64,000 nt of DNA, taken from positions 1-64,000 of the forward strand of contig JAFRTJ010000030.1 in the NCBI GenBank assembly GCA_017427185.1, given 5' to 3'. The notes beneath the pieces were generated by a model. The model searched no databases. It worked only from the letters and a program-made list of their open reading frames with translations, and was not told where the DNA came from. Below are positions 45,650 to 53,644 of the stretch, in pieces. The stretch comes from Bacteroidaceae bacterium (GTDB lineage: Bacteria > Bacteroidota > Bacteroidia > Bacteroidales > Bacteroidaceae). The first letter of the stretch is position 1. Every line of letters starts with the position of its first letter. Position numbers and translations under genes: made by a program.

Positions 45650-47818
45650 ATGGCAACCACCAAGAAAGAAACGGTAAAAAAAGTTGCAGGAGCGAAGGCA
45701 AAAGCAAAAGAGACCAAGAAGGCAGCCAAACAACCTGTGGGCAAGGCAAAGAAAGCAGGTACAAAGAAAGTAACCGCCAAAAAGGCTGCCCAGGAAAAGA
45801 AGGAAGCTCCCATGCTTCGCTTGATAAAAAATGATCCGTATTTGGCCGATTATTCTGCTGCCATCAATGGACGTCATCAGGCAGTATTTGACAAGATAAA
45901 AAACTTGACAGATGGCGGTAAGCAAACATTGAGTGATTTTGCAGATGGATATCTCTATTTCGGTCTCCATCAGGTTGATAAGAATTGGGTGATTCGCGAA
46001 TGGGCTCCCAATGCAACTGAAATTTATCTGATAGGCGATTTCAACAATTGGAAAGAAGAACCAAAGTATGCTTTCAAGCATCTGCGTGGGACGGAAAACT
46101 GGGAGTTGAAGATTACTTCCAAAGCATTCAAGCATGGTTGCCACTACAAGTTAAGTGTTCATTGGGAAGGTGGTCAAGGAGAGCGTATTCCAGCATGGGC
46201 AACACGTGTTGTTCAAGATGATGAAACCCATCTGTTCAGCGCTCAAGTATGGAATCCGGAGGAAACCTTCGTGTGGAAGAACACTAAGTTCAAGCCTGAT
46301 GTGAATCCGTTGCTCATTTACGAATGTCACATAGGAATGGCACAGGACGCCGAGAAGGTGGGAACTTATGTTGAGTTCCGTGATAACGTGTTGCCTCGTA
46401 TTGCCAAGGATGGCTACAATTGCATCCAGATTATGGCCATCCAGGAACATCCTTATTATGGCAGTTTTGGATATCATGTCAGCAGTTTCTTTGCTGCCAG
46501 TAGCCGTTTCGGCACTCCTGAGGAACTGAAGTCCCTTATAGATGCAGCTCACGGAATGGGCATTTCTGTCATCATGGATATCGTTCATAGCCACGCTGTA
46601 AAGAATGAGAATGAAGGTCTGGCAAACTTTGCAGGTGATCCTAACCAGTATTTCTATCCAGGTGAACGCCACGAGCATCCAGCATGGGATAGTCTCTGTT
46701 TTGATTATGGCAAGAATCAGGTAATCCACTTTCTGCTTTCCAATTGCAAATATTGGCTTGAGGAATATCACTTCGATGGATTCCGTTTCGATGGTGTGAC
46801 ATCTATGCTTTATTATTCTCATGGCCTGAATGAGAATTTTGGCAGTTATGGTGATTATTATAATGGACATCAGGACGACAATGCTATCACTTACCTCACG
46901 CTGGCTAACCTGTTGATCCATGAGGTGAACAAGAAGGCAATCACAATTGCAGAGGAGGTGAGTGGAATGCCAGGATTGGCAAGTCCGTTCAAGGATGGTG
47001 GCTATGGATTTGATTATCGTATGGCCATGAACATTCCTGACTATTGGATCAAAACGATCAAAACCTTGAAGGACGAGGATTGGAAACCCAGTTCCATGTT
47101 TTGGGAAGTGACCAATCGGCGCCAGGACGAAAAGACCATTTCCTATGCAGAGAGTCATGATCAGGCACTTGTCGGCGATAAGACCATCATCTTCCGATTG
47201 ATTGACAGCGACATGTATTGGCATTTCAAGATTGGGGATGAAACCGGTAATGTGGAGCGTGGTATTGCCCTTCACAAGATGATTCGTCTGCTCACAGCAA
47301 GCACCATCAATGGTGGATATCTCAATTTCATGGGCAACGAGTTTGGTCATCCAGAATGGATAGACTTCCCACGCGAGGGGAATGGATGGAGCCACAAATA
47401 TGCTCGCCGTCAATGGAATCTGGTTGACAACAAGGAGTTGTGTTACCACTATTTAGGTGACTTTGATAAAGCGATGCTTAAAGTCATCAAGAAACAGAGT
47501 AATTTCCAGAAGAAACCTGTTGTAGAAATCTGGCACAACGATGGAGATCAAGTGCTGGCATTCCAACGTGGAAATCTATATTTCTTCTTCAATTTCAGTC
47601 CCACCAAGTCATATCTGGGTTATGGGTTTATGGTTAAGCAGGGTTCTTATGAATATCTGCTCAACACAGATGATCCCAACTTTGGAGGTCACGGATTCAA
47701 CGATGACAAGATTGTTCATTTCACAAATTACGATGGAATGTTGGCTCGTGACAATAAAGGTTGGCTGAAACTCTATTTGCCTGCACGCACGGCATGTGTC
47801 CTCGTTAGGGTGGAATGA
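45650..47818 (+). CDS. glgB: 1,4-alpha-glucan branching enzyme with lysine/alanine-rich N-terminal tail
   Basis: 722 residues. Residues about 55-720 are a branching enzyme of the eukaryote-like type: a CBM48-like domain (WVIREWAPNATEIYLIGDFN), then the GH13 barrel with nucleophile Asp381 in GFRFDGVTSM and acid/base Glu435 in EEVSGMPG, and SHDQALVGDKT. It forms alpha-1,6 branches in glycogen. Residues 1-54 are an unusual histone-H1-like extension of Lys, Ala, Thr and Gly repeats. It is uninterrupted from the first ATG, but a second Met at residue 55 (MLRLIKNDPYL) could be the start of a conventional enzyme. A membrane-protein gene follows one base after the stop. Confidence 0.93.
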   Translation: MATTKKETVKKVAGAKAKAKETKKAAKQPVGKAKKAGTKKVTAKKAAQEKKEAPMLRLIKNDPYLADYSAAINGRHQAVFDKIKNLTDGGKQTLSDFADGYLYFGLHQVDKNWVIREWAPNATEIYLIGDFNNWKEEPKYAFKHLRGTENWELKITSKAFKHGCHYKLSVHWEGGQGERIPAWATRVVQDDETHLFSAQVWNPEETFVWKNTKFKPDVNPLLIYECHIGMAQDAEKVGTYVEFRDNVLPRIAKDGYNCIQIMAIQEHPYYGSFGYHVSSFFAASSRFGTPEELKSLIDAAHGMGISVIMDIVHSHAVKNENEGLANFAGDPNQYFYPGERHEHPAWDSLCFDYGKNQVIHFLLSNCKYWLEEYHFDGFRFDGVTSMLYYSHGLNENFGSYGDYYNGHQDDNAITYLTLANLLIHEVNKKAITIAEEVSGMPGLASPFKDGGYGFDYRMAMNIPDYWIKTIKTLKDEDWKPSSMFWEVTNRRQDEKTISYAESHDQALVGDKTIIFRLIDSDMYWHFKIGDETGNVERGIALHKMIRLLTASTINGGYLNFMGNEFGHPEWIDFPREGNGWSHKYARRQWNLVDNKELCYHYLGDFDKAMLKVIKKQSNFQKKPVVEIWHNDGDQVLAFQRGNLYFFFNFSPTKSYLGYGFMVKQGSYEYLLNTDDPNFGGHGFNDDKIVHFTNYDGMLARDNKGWLKLYLPARTACVLVRVE

Positions 47819-47819
47819 C

Positions 47820-48986
47820 ATGCGCTATGCTAGTCCGATAACAAGAACGGCAGTTCAAGCAATTACAGTTGTTTGTGCTGTCGTTTTTGTCATTTTCAGT
47901 ATTATCTATCTTCATTTTTATCAGGCAGAGTTCCTCGGATTGGAGCAGGAGGTGCTGTCCCGAGGGCAGACGGTATACTATCCCCAATGGGGAACTCCAC
48001 TTATCACCCTCCTTTTGCTTGGATTGGGACTGCTTATCAGGGCATTAGTCTCATTTCCCATACGTGTACAGGCTTTGGCTTGGTTCCCATCTGCCTATCT
48101 TCTTGGAGTCCTTACCTGCATGCGATTTCAGGTGGGAACCAATGAGATCAGCCACATTCCTTGGGGATGGATTGTTGTTATGGCTGTGTTCTATGTCTTG
48201 GCACTCATCCTGTGTCGAATGTACCCAGATGTCCGCAGCGAGAATGAGACGATGTCTACATATATGTTTCCCAATATGCTCATTCTCTTTTTCTCCTTTC
48301 TTTTCACATGCATGATAGGCAATTCATCCAGTTCACTTCATTTCGAGTTGCGGGCTCAACGCATGATAGCAGAGGAGGACTACGAAGGTGTGCTTAGGGT
48401 GGGAGAGCGTAGTCAGAGTTTTACTCCCAGGTTGACAGCTATGCGGGCCTATGCCATGTCTCGACGTCATAAGCTTGGTGATTCGCTTTTCTTTTATCCC
48501 TTGCACGTTGGCAGTCAGGATCTCCTGCCTGAATGTCCAGATACGCTCATTCGTGGCGATGTCCCAAGTGAAATCTACGAATATTTGGGTGCTCGTCCTG
48601 GTTCCCGATTCAGCGAGCCTCATGTTACGCATTTCCTTGAACACGTTTATGAGCATGATTCCATTCCGACTCCCCAGGTGGCTCAGTACCTTCTTTGCTC
48701 GTATCTTTTGGACAAGAATCTGGATAAATTCTCCGATTTCATCGTGCAAACTTATGATTCAATGACGACTTCGCTCCCACGTCATTATCAAGAAGCTATT
48801 GTGCTTAATGCATATCTTCAAGATCCTCAGGATTCCACCTATCAGACATGGCCAATTTACGATGAATTCGCTCAATTTGGCAATCAAAAGTCCCAATATG
48901 CTTCTCAAGGAATTTCTTCTGCGCGCAATTCGTGCTTGGAGGGATTCTCTCATACGTACTGGTTTTACTATTATTTCAACGAGTGA
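47820..48986 (+). CDS. Multi-pass membrane protein with C-terminal helical domain, unknown function
   Basis: 388 residues from the ATG at 47820, one base after the glgB stop; an in-frame ATG at 47796 lies inside glgB and is rejected. About four or five membrane helices (about 10-170, for example TLLLLGLGLLIRALV, MLILFFSFLFTCMIG) are followed by a soluble helical region of about 200 residues containing LPRHYQEAIVLNAYLQDPQ. It may resemble Bacteroidota membrane proteins with TPR-like C-termini (possibly DUF6057), but I do not recognise it with confidence. Probably co-translated with glgB. Confidence 0.7.
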   Translation: MRYASPITRTAVQAITVVCAVVFVIFSIIYLHFYQAEFLGLEQEVLSRGQTVYYPQWGTPLITLLLLGLGLLIRALVSFPIRVQALAWFPSAYLLGVLTCMRFQVGTNEISHIPWGWIVVMAVFYVLALILCRMYPDVRSENETMSTYMFPNMLILFFSFLFTCMIGNSSSSLHFELRAQRMIAEEDYEGVLRVGERSQSFTPRLTAMRAYAMSRRHKLGDSLFFYPLHVGSQDLLPECPDTLIRGDVPSEIYEYLGARPGSRFSEPHVTHFLEHVYEHDSIPTPQVAQYLLCSYLLDKNLDKFSDFIVQTYDSMTTSLPRHYQEAIVLNAYLQDPQDSTYQTWPIYDEFAQFGNQKSQYASQGISSARNSCLEGFSHTYWFYYYFNE

Positions 48987-49007
48987 GGGAAAGTTTTGAC
49001 TCTTTTA

Positions 49008-49039
49008 CTTGTAGTTTTCTTCAAGATATTGTAATTTTG
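49008..49039 (+). promoter_or_regulatory. Promoter of aminotransferase gene
   Basis: CTTG (49008-49011, near TTTG) and TAATTTTG (49032-49039), 20 bases apart, 37 bases before the ATG at 49077. Confidence 0.55.
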
Positions 49040-49076
49040 CATTCCAAAAGGATTGTTTTAAATAAATTGTACAAAT

Positions 49077-50276
49077 ATGCCTAAGATTTCCGTTCGTGGA
49101 TTTGAGATGCCCGAGTCCCCAATTCGTAAGTTGGCTCCTTTGGCATTTGCTGCTAAGGAGAGAGGAATTCATGTCTATCATCTCAACATTGGTCAACCTG
49201 ATCTGCCTACTCCTCGTGCGGCGATTGATGCCATCCGCAATCTGGATCGTAAGATTTTGGAGTATAGTCCCAGCCAAGGTTTCCTCAGTTATCGCAGGAA
49301 ACTGGTCAACTATTATGCCAAATACAACATCAACCTTACGCCTGATGACATTATTGTTACATCGGGTGGTTCTGAGGCAGTTCTGTTTTCTTTTTTGGCA
49401 TGTTTGAATCCTGGAGATGAAATTATTGTGCCCGAGCCAGCGTATGCCAATTATATGGCATTTGCTATTTCTGCAGGGGCTGTTATCCGCACGATTGCCA
49501 CTACAATCGATGAAGGCTTCTCGTTGCCTAAGGTGGAGAAATTCGAGGAACTCATCAATGAGCGCACTCGTGCCATTCTGATTTGCAATCCCAACAATCC
49601 CACGGGTTACCTTTATACCCGTCGTGAGATGAATCAGATTCGCGATCTGGTCAGGAAATACGATCTCTATCTCTTCTCTGACGAGGTTTACCGTGAGTTT
49701 ATCTATACTGGCTCTCCTTATATTAGTGCCTGTCATCTCGAGGGAATTGAGAACAATGTTGTGCTTATCGACTCCGTCAGCAAGCGGTATAGCGAGTGTG
49801 GAATTCGCATTGGAGCGCTTATCACGAAGAATGTTGAGGTGCGGAGAGCTGTCATGAAGTTCTGTCAGGCTCGTTTGAGTCCTCCTTTGATTGGCCAGAT
49901 TGCTGCTGAGGCGAGTCTCGATGAGCCTGAGGAGTATGGCCGTGAGGTATATGACGAGTATGTAGAGCGCCGTAAGTGCCTGATAGACGGACTCAATCGT
50001 ATTCCAGGCGTGTACAGCCCCATTCCTATGGGTGCCTTCTATACTGTCGCCAAGTTGCCTGTCGATGATGCGGAGAAGTTCTGTGCCTGGTGCTTGAGCG
50101 ATTTCCAGTATGAGGGAGAGACTGTCATGATGGCTCCTGCTGCAGGCTTCTATACAACTCCTGGAGCTGGTGTCGATCAGGTTCGTTTGGCCTATGTGCT
50201 CAAGAAAGAAGACCTCACACGCGCTCTCTTTGTCCTGCGTAAGGCTCTTGAGGCATATCCCGGCTTGAAGCTTTAG
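49077..50276 (+). CDS. Class I/II pyridoxal-phosphate aminotransferase (aspartate aminotransferase-like)
   Basis: 399 residues. The cofactor-binding lysine is in SVSKRYSECGIRIG. CNPNNPTGYLYTRREM and SDEVYREFIY are fold-I hallmarks. It resembles the archaeal/bacterial AspC-I gamma group, which uses aspartate, alanine or aromatic amino acids; exact substrate unknown. It has its own promoter, and the permease gene follows 30 bp downstream. Confidence 0.9.
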   Translation: MPKISVRGFEMPESPIRKLAPLAFAAKERGIHVYHLNIGQPDLPTPRAAIDAIRNLDRKILEYSPSQGFLSYRRKLVNYYAKYNINLTPDDIIVTSGGSEAVLFSFLACLNPGDEIIVPEPAYANYMAFAISAGAVIRTIATTIDEGFSLPKVEKFEELINERTRAILICNPNNPTGYLYTRREMNQIRDLVRKYDLYLFSDEVYREFIYTGSPYISACHLEGIENNVVLIDSVSKRYSECGIRIGALITKNVEVRRAVMKFCQARLSPPLIGQIAAEASLDEPEEYGREVYDEYVERRKCLIDGLNRIPGVYSPIPMGAFYTVAKLPVDDAEKFCAWCLSDFQYEGETVMMAPAAGFYTTPGAGVDQVRLAYVLKKEDLTRALFVLRKALEAYPGLKL

Positions 50277-50306
50277 TTTTTCCCCATTCCATCGGCGTTT
50301 TGCGGT

Positions 50307-51548
50307 ATGTTTGCCTGGTATGTTGCCCGTCGGCTCTATTCCCATTCTGGTGATGTCAAGCGTGTCTCTCGTCCTGCCATCCAGATAGCAACGGCTGGTG
50401 TGGCTGTCGGAGTGGCAATCATGATTGTCAGCGTATGCATTGTCCTTGGGTTCCAGACAGAGATTCGCAACAAGGTTTTCGGATTCGGTTCCCATATCCA
50501 GGTTATCAATTACGAAACTACGTTCAAGTCCGAGTCTGCACCGATTGTGGTGGATGATTCCCTCCTGCATACTCTTTCTGCAATCCCTGGTGTGCATCAT
50601 GTCCAGCGGTTCTGTGTCAAGGCGGGTATGCTCAAGACGGAGGAGACTTTTCGTGGTGTGGTATTCCGAGGGGTAGGAGAGGATTACGATACCTCTTTCC
50701 TTCGTCAGCATCTTGTCGAGGGTGAGATTCCCGTTTTTTCCGATACTGTGATGTCCAATCGCATCGTCCTTTCGCGTGAGTTGGCTCGTCAGTTGAGGGT
50801 GAAGGTTGGCGATCGTGTTTATGCATATTTCTTTGAACAAGCTGTACGCGCACGTCGCTTCACGATTACAGGCATTTATTGTACCAACATGAATGACTTC
50901 GACGAAAGTCTTGTCTTCACGGATTTGGAGACTGTCCACACCCTTTGCCGATGGGATTCTGGGCAATATTCAGGTGTTGAGATTGCTATTGATGATTTCA
51001 ATGAGTTGGATGCCGTCTCAGCTCGTGTGGAGAGCAAGGTCAACCATACGCAGGATGCTTACGGCGCTTCTTATTCCTCGCCAACCATTGTCGATCTCTT
51101 TCCTACCATTTTCTCGTGGCTCAGTCTGCTCGATATGGATGTGATAGTCATTCTTATCCTGATGGTGTTGGTTTCTGGGTTTACGATGGTCAGCGGTTTG
51201 CTCATTATCATCCTGGAGCGAACAAATTTCATTGGAGTCATGAAGGCTTTGGGAGCCAGCAATTCCACGCTGCGTCACCTTTTCCTCTATTTTGCCGCTT
51301 TCATCGTTATACGCGGACTAATCATTGGAAATATAGTGGCTTTTGCGCTGATGCTTTTGCAGAAATATACTGGTTTCATCCATCTCGATCCTGAGTCGTA
51401 TTACATGGACACGGTGCCGCTGCTCATCCATTGGGGATACATTGTTCTCATCAACGTCTCCACGCTCATCATCTGCGTGTTGGCTTTGATTCTGCCCAGC
51501 TATTTGATTTCAAACATCCATCCTGCCCGCAGCATCCGCTTCGAGTAG
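50307..51548 (+). CDS. LolC/LolE-like ABC transporter permease (FtsX family)
   Basis: 413 residues with four membrane helices: one N-terminal (about 27-48), then a large periplasmic MacB-like domain (50-265), then three near the end. The pattern VSRPAIQIATAGVAVGVAIMIVSV followed by GFGSHIQV and LERTNFIGVMKALGAS is typical of lipoprotein-releasing permeases. LolC/E extracts lipoproteins from the inner membrane for delivery to the outer membrane. No ATPase gene lies adjacent. The last 39 bases overlap the end of prmA on the opposite strand. Confidence 0.85.
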   Translation: MFAWYVARRLYSHSGDVKRVSRPAIQIATAGVAVGVAIMIVSVCIVLGFQTEIRNKVFGFGSHIQVINYETTFKSESAPIVVDDSLLHTLSAIPGVHHVQRFCVKAGMLKTEETFRGVVFRGVGEDYDTSFLRQHLVEGEIPVFSDTVMSNRIVLSRELARQLRVKVGDRVYAYFFEQAVRARRFTITGIYCTNMNDFDESLVFTDLETVHTLCRWDSGQYSGVEIAIDDFNELDAVSARVESKVNHTQDAYGASYSSPTIVDLFPTIFSWLSLLDMDVIVILILMVLVSGFTMVSGLLIIILERTNFIGVMKALGASNSTLRHLFLYFAAFIVIRGLIIGNIVAFALMLLQKYTGFIHLDPESYYMDTVPLLIHWGYIVLINVSTLIICVLALILPSYLISNIHPARSIRFE

Positions 51549-52376
51549 CAGCATGGCCCATTCTTCTTCGTTCCGCTTCCCTTTCAGGCTGAGTCCCAGG
51601 CTCTTGGCTTTGTCCAAAAGGATAGGGATGTCGTCCTCGTAGAATCCGCTCAATATCATTTTCCCTTCTCGTTTCAGCGTTTTGAAGAACGTGGGTATGT
51701 CGGCCAGCAGGATGTTGCGGTTGATGTTGGCTATCAGCAGGTCATTGTCTCGTTCTTCTTCGATGCAGCCTGCGTCGCCCAGCAGAATTTCCACGCCGCT
51801 CCTTATTCCATTCAGGAGTAGGTTTTGCTGGGCATTCTCCACGCTCCATTCGTCGATGTCGTAGGCTTTCACCTTTGCTGCTCCCCGTTTCATCGCCATG
51901 ATAGCCAGGATGCCTGTTCCTGTTCCCGCGTCTATCACGCTTTTCCCCCTCAAGTCCATTTCGCTCAGTTGAGCCAGGATCATCCGTGTCGTCTGATGGC
52001 TTCCTGTTCCGAAGGCTTGCCGCGGATGGATCAGGATGTCGTACTTGACAGGTGGAATGGTGTGTTTTGTGTCGTGAACTCCTATGGAGTCTCCTATCAG
52101 GATGGGTTGGAAACCTTCCTTTTCCCATTCCTCATTCCAGTCCTCGTCTGGCGCGTCCGTACACAAATAGCTGATTCGGATGCCTGGCACAGGGAAGTTG
52201 CTCACGATTTCGTTCAGTCTCTGATCGTCCATCAGCTCACGTTGGATGTATGCTCTCAAGCCCGTTGGAGTGTACTCGAAAGTTTCGAAACCCAATTCTG
52301 CTATCAGGGCAGACAAAATGTCTGCCATATCTTCGCTCTGTGGCTCGAGGTGGAAGTTGACTTCGTAGTATTTCAT
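51510..52376 (-). CDS. prmA: Ribosomal protein L11 methyltransferase
   Basis: 288 residues. The N-terminal L11-binding region (YYEVNFHLEPQSEDMADIL) is followed by a methyltransferase domain with AFGTGSHQTTRMIL, DAGTGTGILAIMA and LLIANINRNILL. It methylates ribosomal protein L11. The C-terminal dozen residues (about LLEADAAGRMDV) lie in the overlap with the permease gene, suggesting the reading frame was extended into its neighbour. A divergent 130-bp region separates it from the RGG-rich gene. Confidence 0.92.
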   Translation of the reverse strand: MKYYEVNFHLEPQSEDMADILSALIAELGFETFEYTPTGLRAYIQRELMDDQRLNEIVSNFPVPGIRISYLCTDAPDEDWNEEWEKEGFQPILIGDSIGVHDTKHTIPPVKYDILIHPRQAFGTGSHQTTRMILAQLSEMDLRGKSVIDAGTGTGILAIMAMKRGAAKVKAYDIDEWSVENAQQNLLLNGIRSGVEILLGDAGCIEEERDNDLLIANINRNILLADIPTFFKTLKREGKMILSGFYEDDIPILLDKAKSLGLSLKGKRNEEEWAMLLLEADAAGRMDV

Positions 52377-52446
52377 CTTTTTTTTGCAAAAATACTATAA
52401 AAAAATCACTTTAGGGGAATTTCCCCCTCAATTTAGGCTTTTTCCT

Positions 52447-52478
52447 TTTGGCATTCTCGCTGAAAGACGCTACTTTTG
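52447..52478 (+). promoter_or_regulatory. Promoter of RGG/aromatic-rich protein gene
   Basis: TTTG (52447-52450) and TACTTTTG (52471-52478), 20 bases apart, 28 bases before the ATG at 52507. Confidence 0.7.
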
Positions 52479-52506
52479 CATTGAAAAATAAATTTATCGA
52501 CGCATT

Positions 52507-53568
52507 ATGAAACGGAATCTTCTTTTTTTGCTTGCCTTGATGGCACTTCCTTTCTCTCTGTTTGCACAGTCCGAAGAGGATGACATGTACTTTGTTCCTT
52601 CCAAGAAGACAAAGACTGAGACTCGTGTTTCCACCGTGCCCACTGCCCCTCGAGTTCAGAGGACTGTTACCAGGGTGACCGCTGTCAAGACGGATACCTT
52701 GCCCGACTACCATACAGGACAGTTGCGTGATGTCGATGACTACAATCGTCGCTCGACAGGTCGCATCACGGAGATTCATGTGGGTAATGATACTCTTTAT
52801 GTCGATGCTGACTCGTCTTACGTAGAGGGATATTCCTACGAGGAGCAGCCCTATTACGAAGACAATTTCTACGACAACGATTACTATTACTCATCTCGTA
52901 TGATGCGTTTCCACAACTATTTCCCCTACGATCCCTGGTACTGGGATTTCGCTTACGGATGGTATGATCCTTGGTACGATCCCTGGTACGGCTTCTACGG
53001 TCGATTCTATCCCTACGGCTGGTACAGTTGGAGCAGCTGGGGGTGGGGATGGCGTCACTATCCAGGTTGGGATCTCGCATGGGGTCATGGCGGATTCCGT
53101 CGTCCCTATCGTGCTGACGGAGGTCCTATCTTCAATGGCGGACATCGTAGTGGAGGACGAGGCAATACGGGAGGTTACGCCTCTCGTGGAGGAACCCGTG
53201 GTGGCAGAACGTATGCCAGCGAGATAACCCGTAGTGGAGCTCGTGCTTCAGTTCGCAACAGCGGAACACGCAGCAGCGGAACGCGTAGTTCTGTGGCAAC
53301 CCGCAGTTCAGGTTCACGCACCACAGTAGGCACTCGTGGAGCAGTTACAGGCACACGTTCCTCTCGTAGTGGTTCAACCTACTCTCGTGGCTCTAGCAGC
53401 TCCACTTACAGCGGCAGCACTTACAGCGGTAGCAGTTCACGCAGCAGTAGTGGTGGCAGCTTCAGTAGTGGCGGCTCTCGTGGCGGTGGTGGCGGAGGCT
53501 TCTCTGGCGGCGGTGGCGGCGGTTCCCGTGGCGGCGGTGGCGGCGGAGGAGGTCGTGGTGGCCGTTGA
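52507..53568 (+). CDS. Secreted low-complexity protein: aromatic-rich middle and RGG/serine-rich tail
   Basis: 353 residues with a signal peptide (MKRNLLFLLALMALPFSLFAQ). Three zones can be seen. Residues 22-115 are ordinary and acidic. Residues about 115-200 are densely aromatic with repeated YDPWY and WG units. Residues 205-353 are built of Gly, Ser, Arg and Thr with RSSG, STYSGS and a closing run of G interrupted by RGG. This resembles prion-like or RGG domains known for phase separation or adhesion, but here on an exported protein. No domain family is recognised. It is followed 76 bp later by a FadL-like porin gene. Base composition is GC-rich relative to neighbours because of the Gly/Arg codons. 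Confidence 0.75.
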   Translation: MKRNLLFLLALMALPFSLFAQSEEDDMYFVPSKKTKTETRVSTVPTAPRVQRTVTRVTAVKTDTLPDYHTGQLRDVDDYNRRSTGRITEIHVGNDTLYVDADSSYVEGYSYEEQPYYEDNFYDNDYYYSSRMMRFHNYFPYDPWYWDFAYGWYDPWYDPWYGFYGRFYPYGWYSWSSWGWGWRHYPGWDLAWGHGGFRRPYRADGGPIFNGGHRSGGRGNTGGYASRGGTRGGRTYASEITRSGARASVRNSGTRSSGTRSSVATRSSGSRTTVGTRGAVTGTRSSRSGSTYSRGSSSSTYSGSTYSGSSSRSSSGGSFSSGGSRGGGGGGFSGGGGGGSRGGGGGGGGRGGR

Positions 53569-53644
53569 TTCTCCTCTGTATTCCGAAGAATTCTTTCGTC
53601 TCTCTCTTATAATTGAAACATAAAAAAAACAATATATTTTTGAC

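Noticed and set aside
47796..47819. Upstream ATG for the membrane protein after glgB
   Set aside because: It lies inside the glgB coding end; the ATG at 47820, one base past the glgB stop, is the simpler start.
53635..53642. TATTTTTG as promoter of the FadL-like gene
   Set aside because: The box ends two bases before the ATG, so transcription would start inside the gene.
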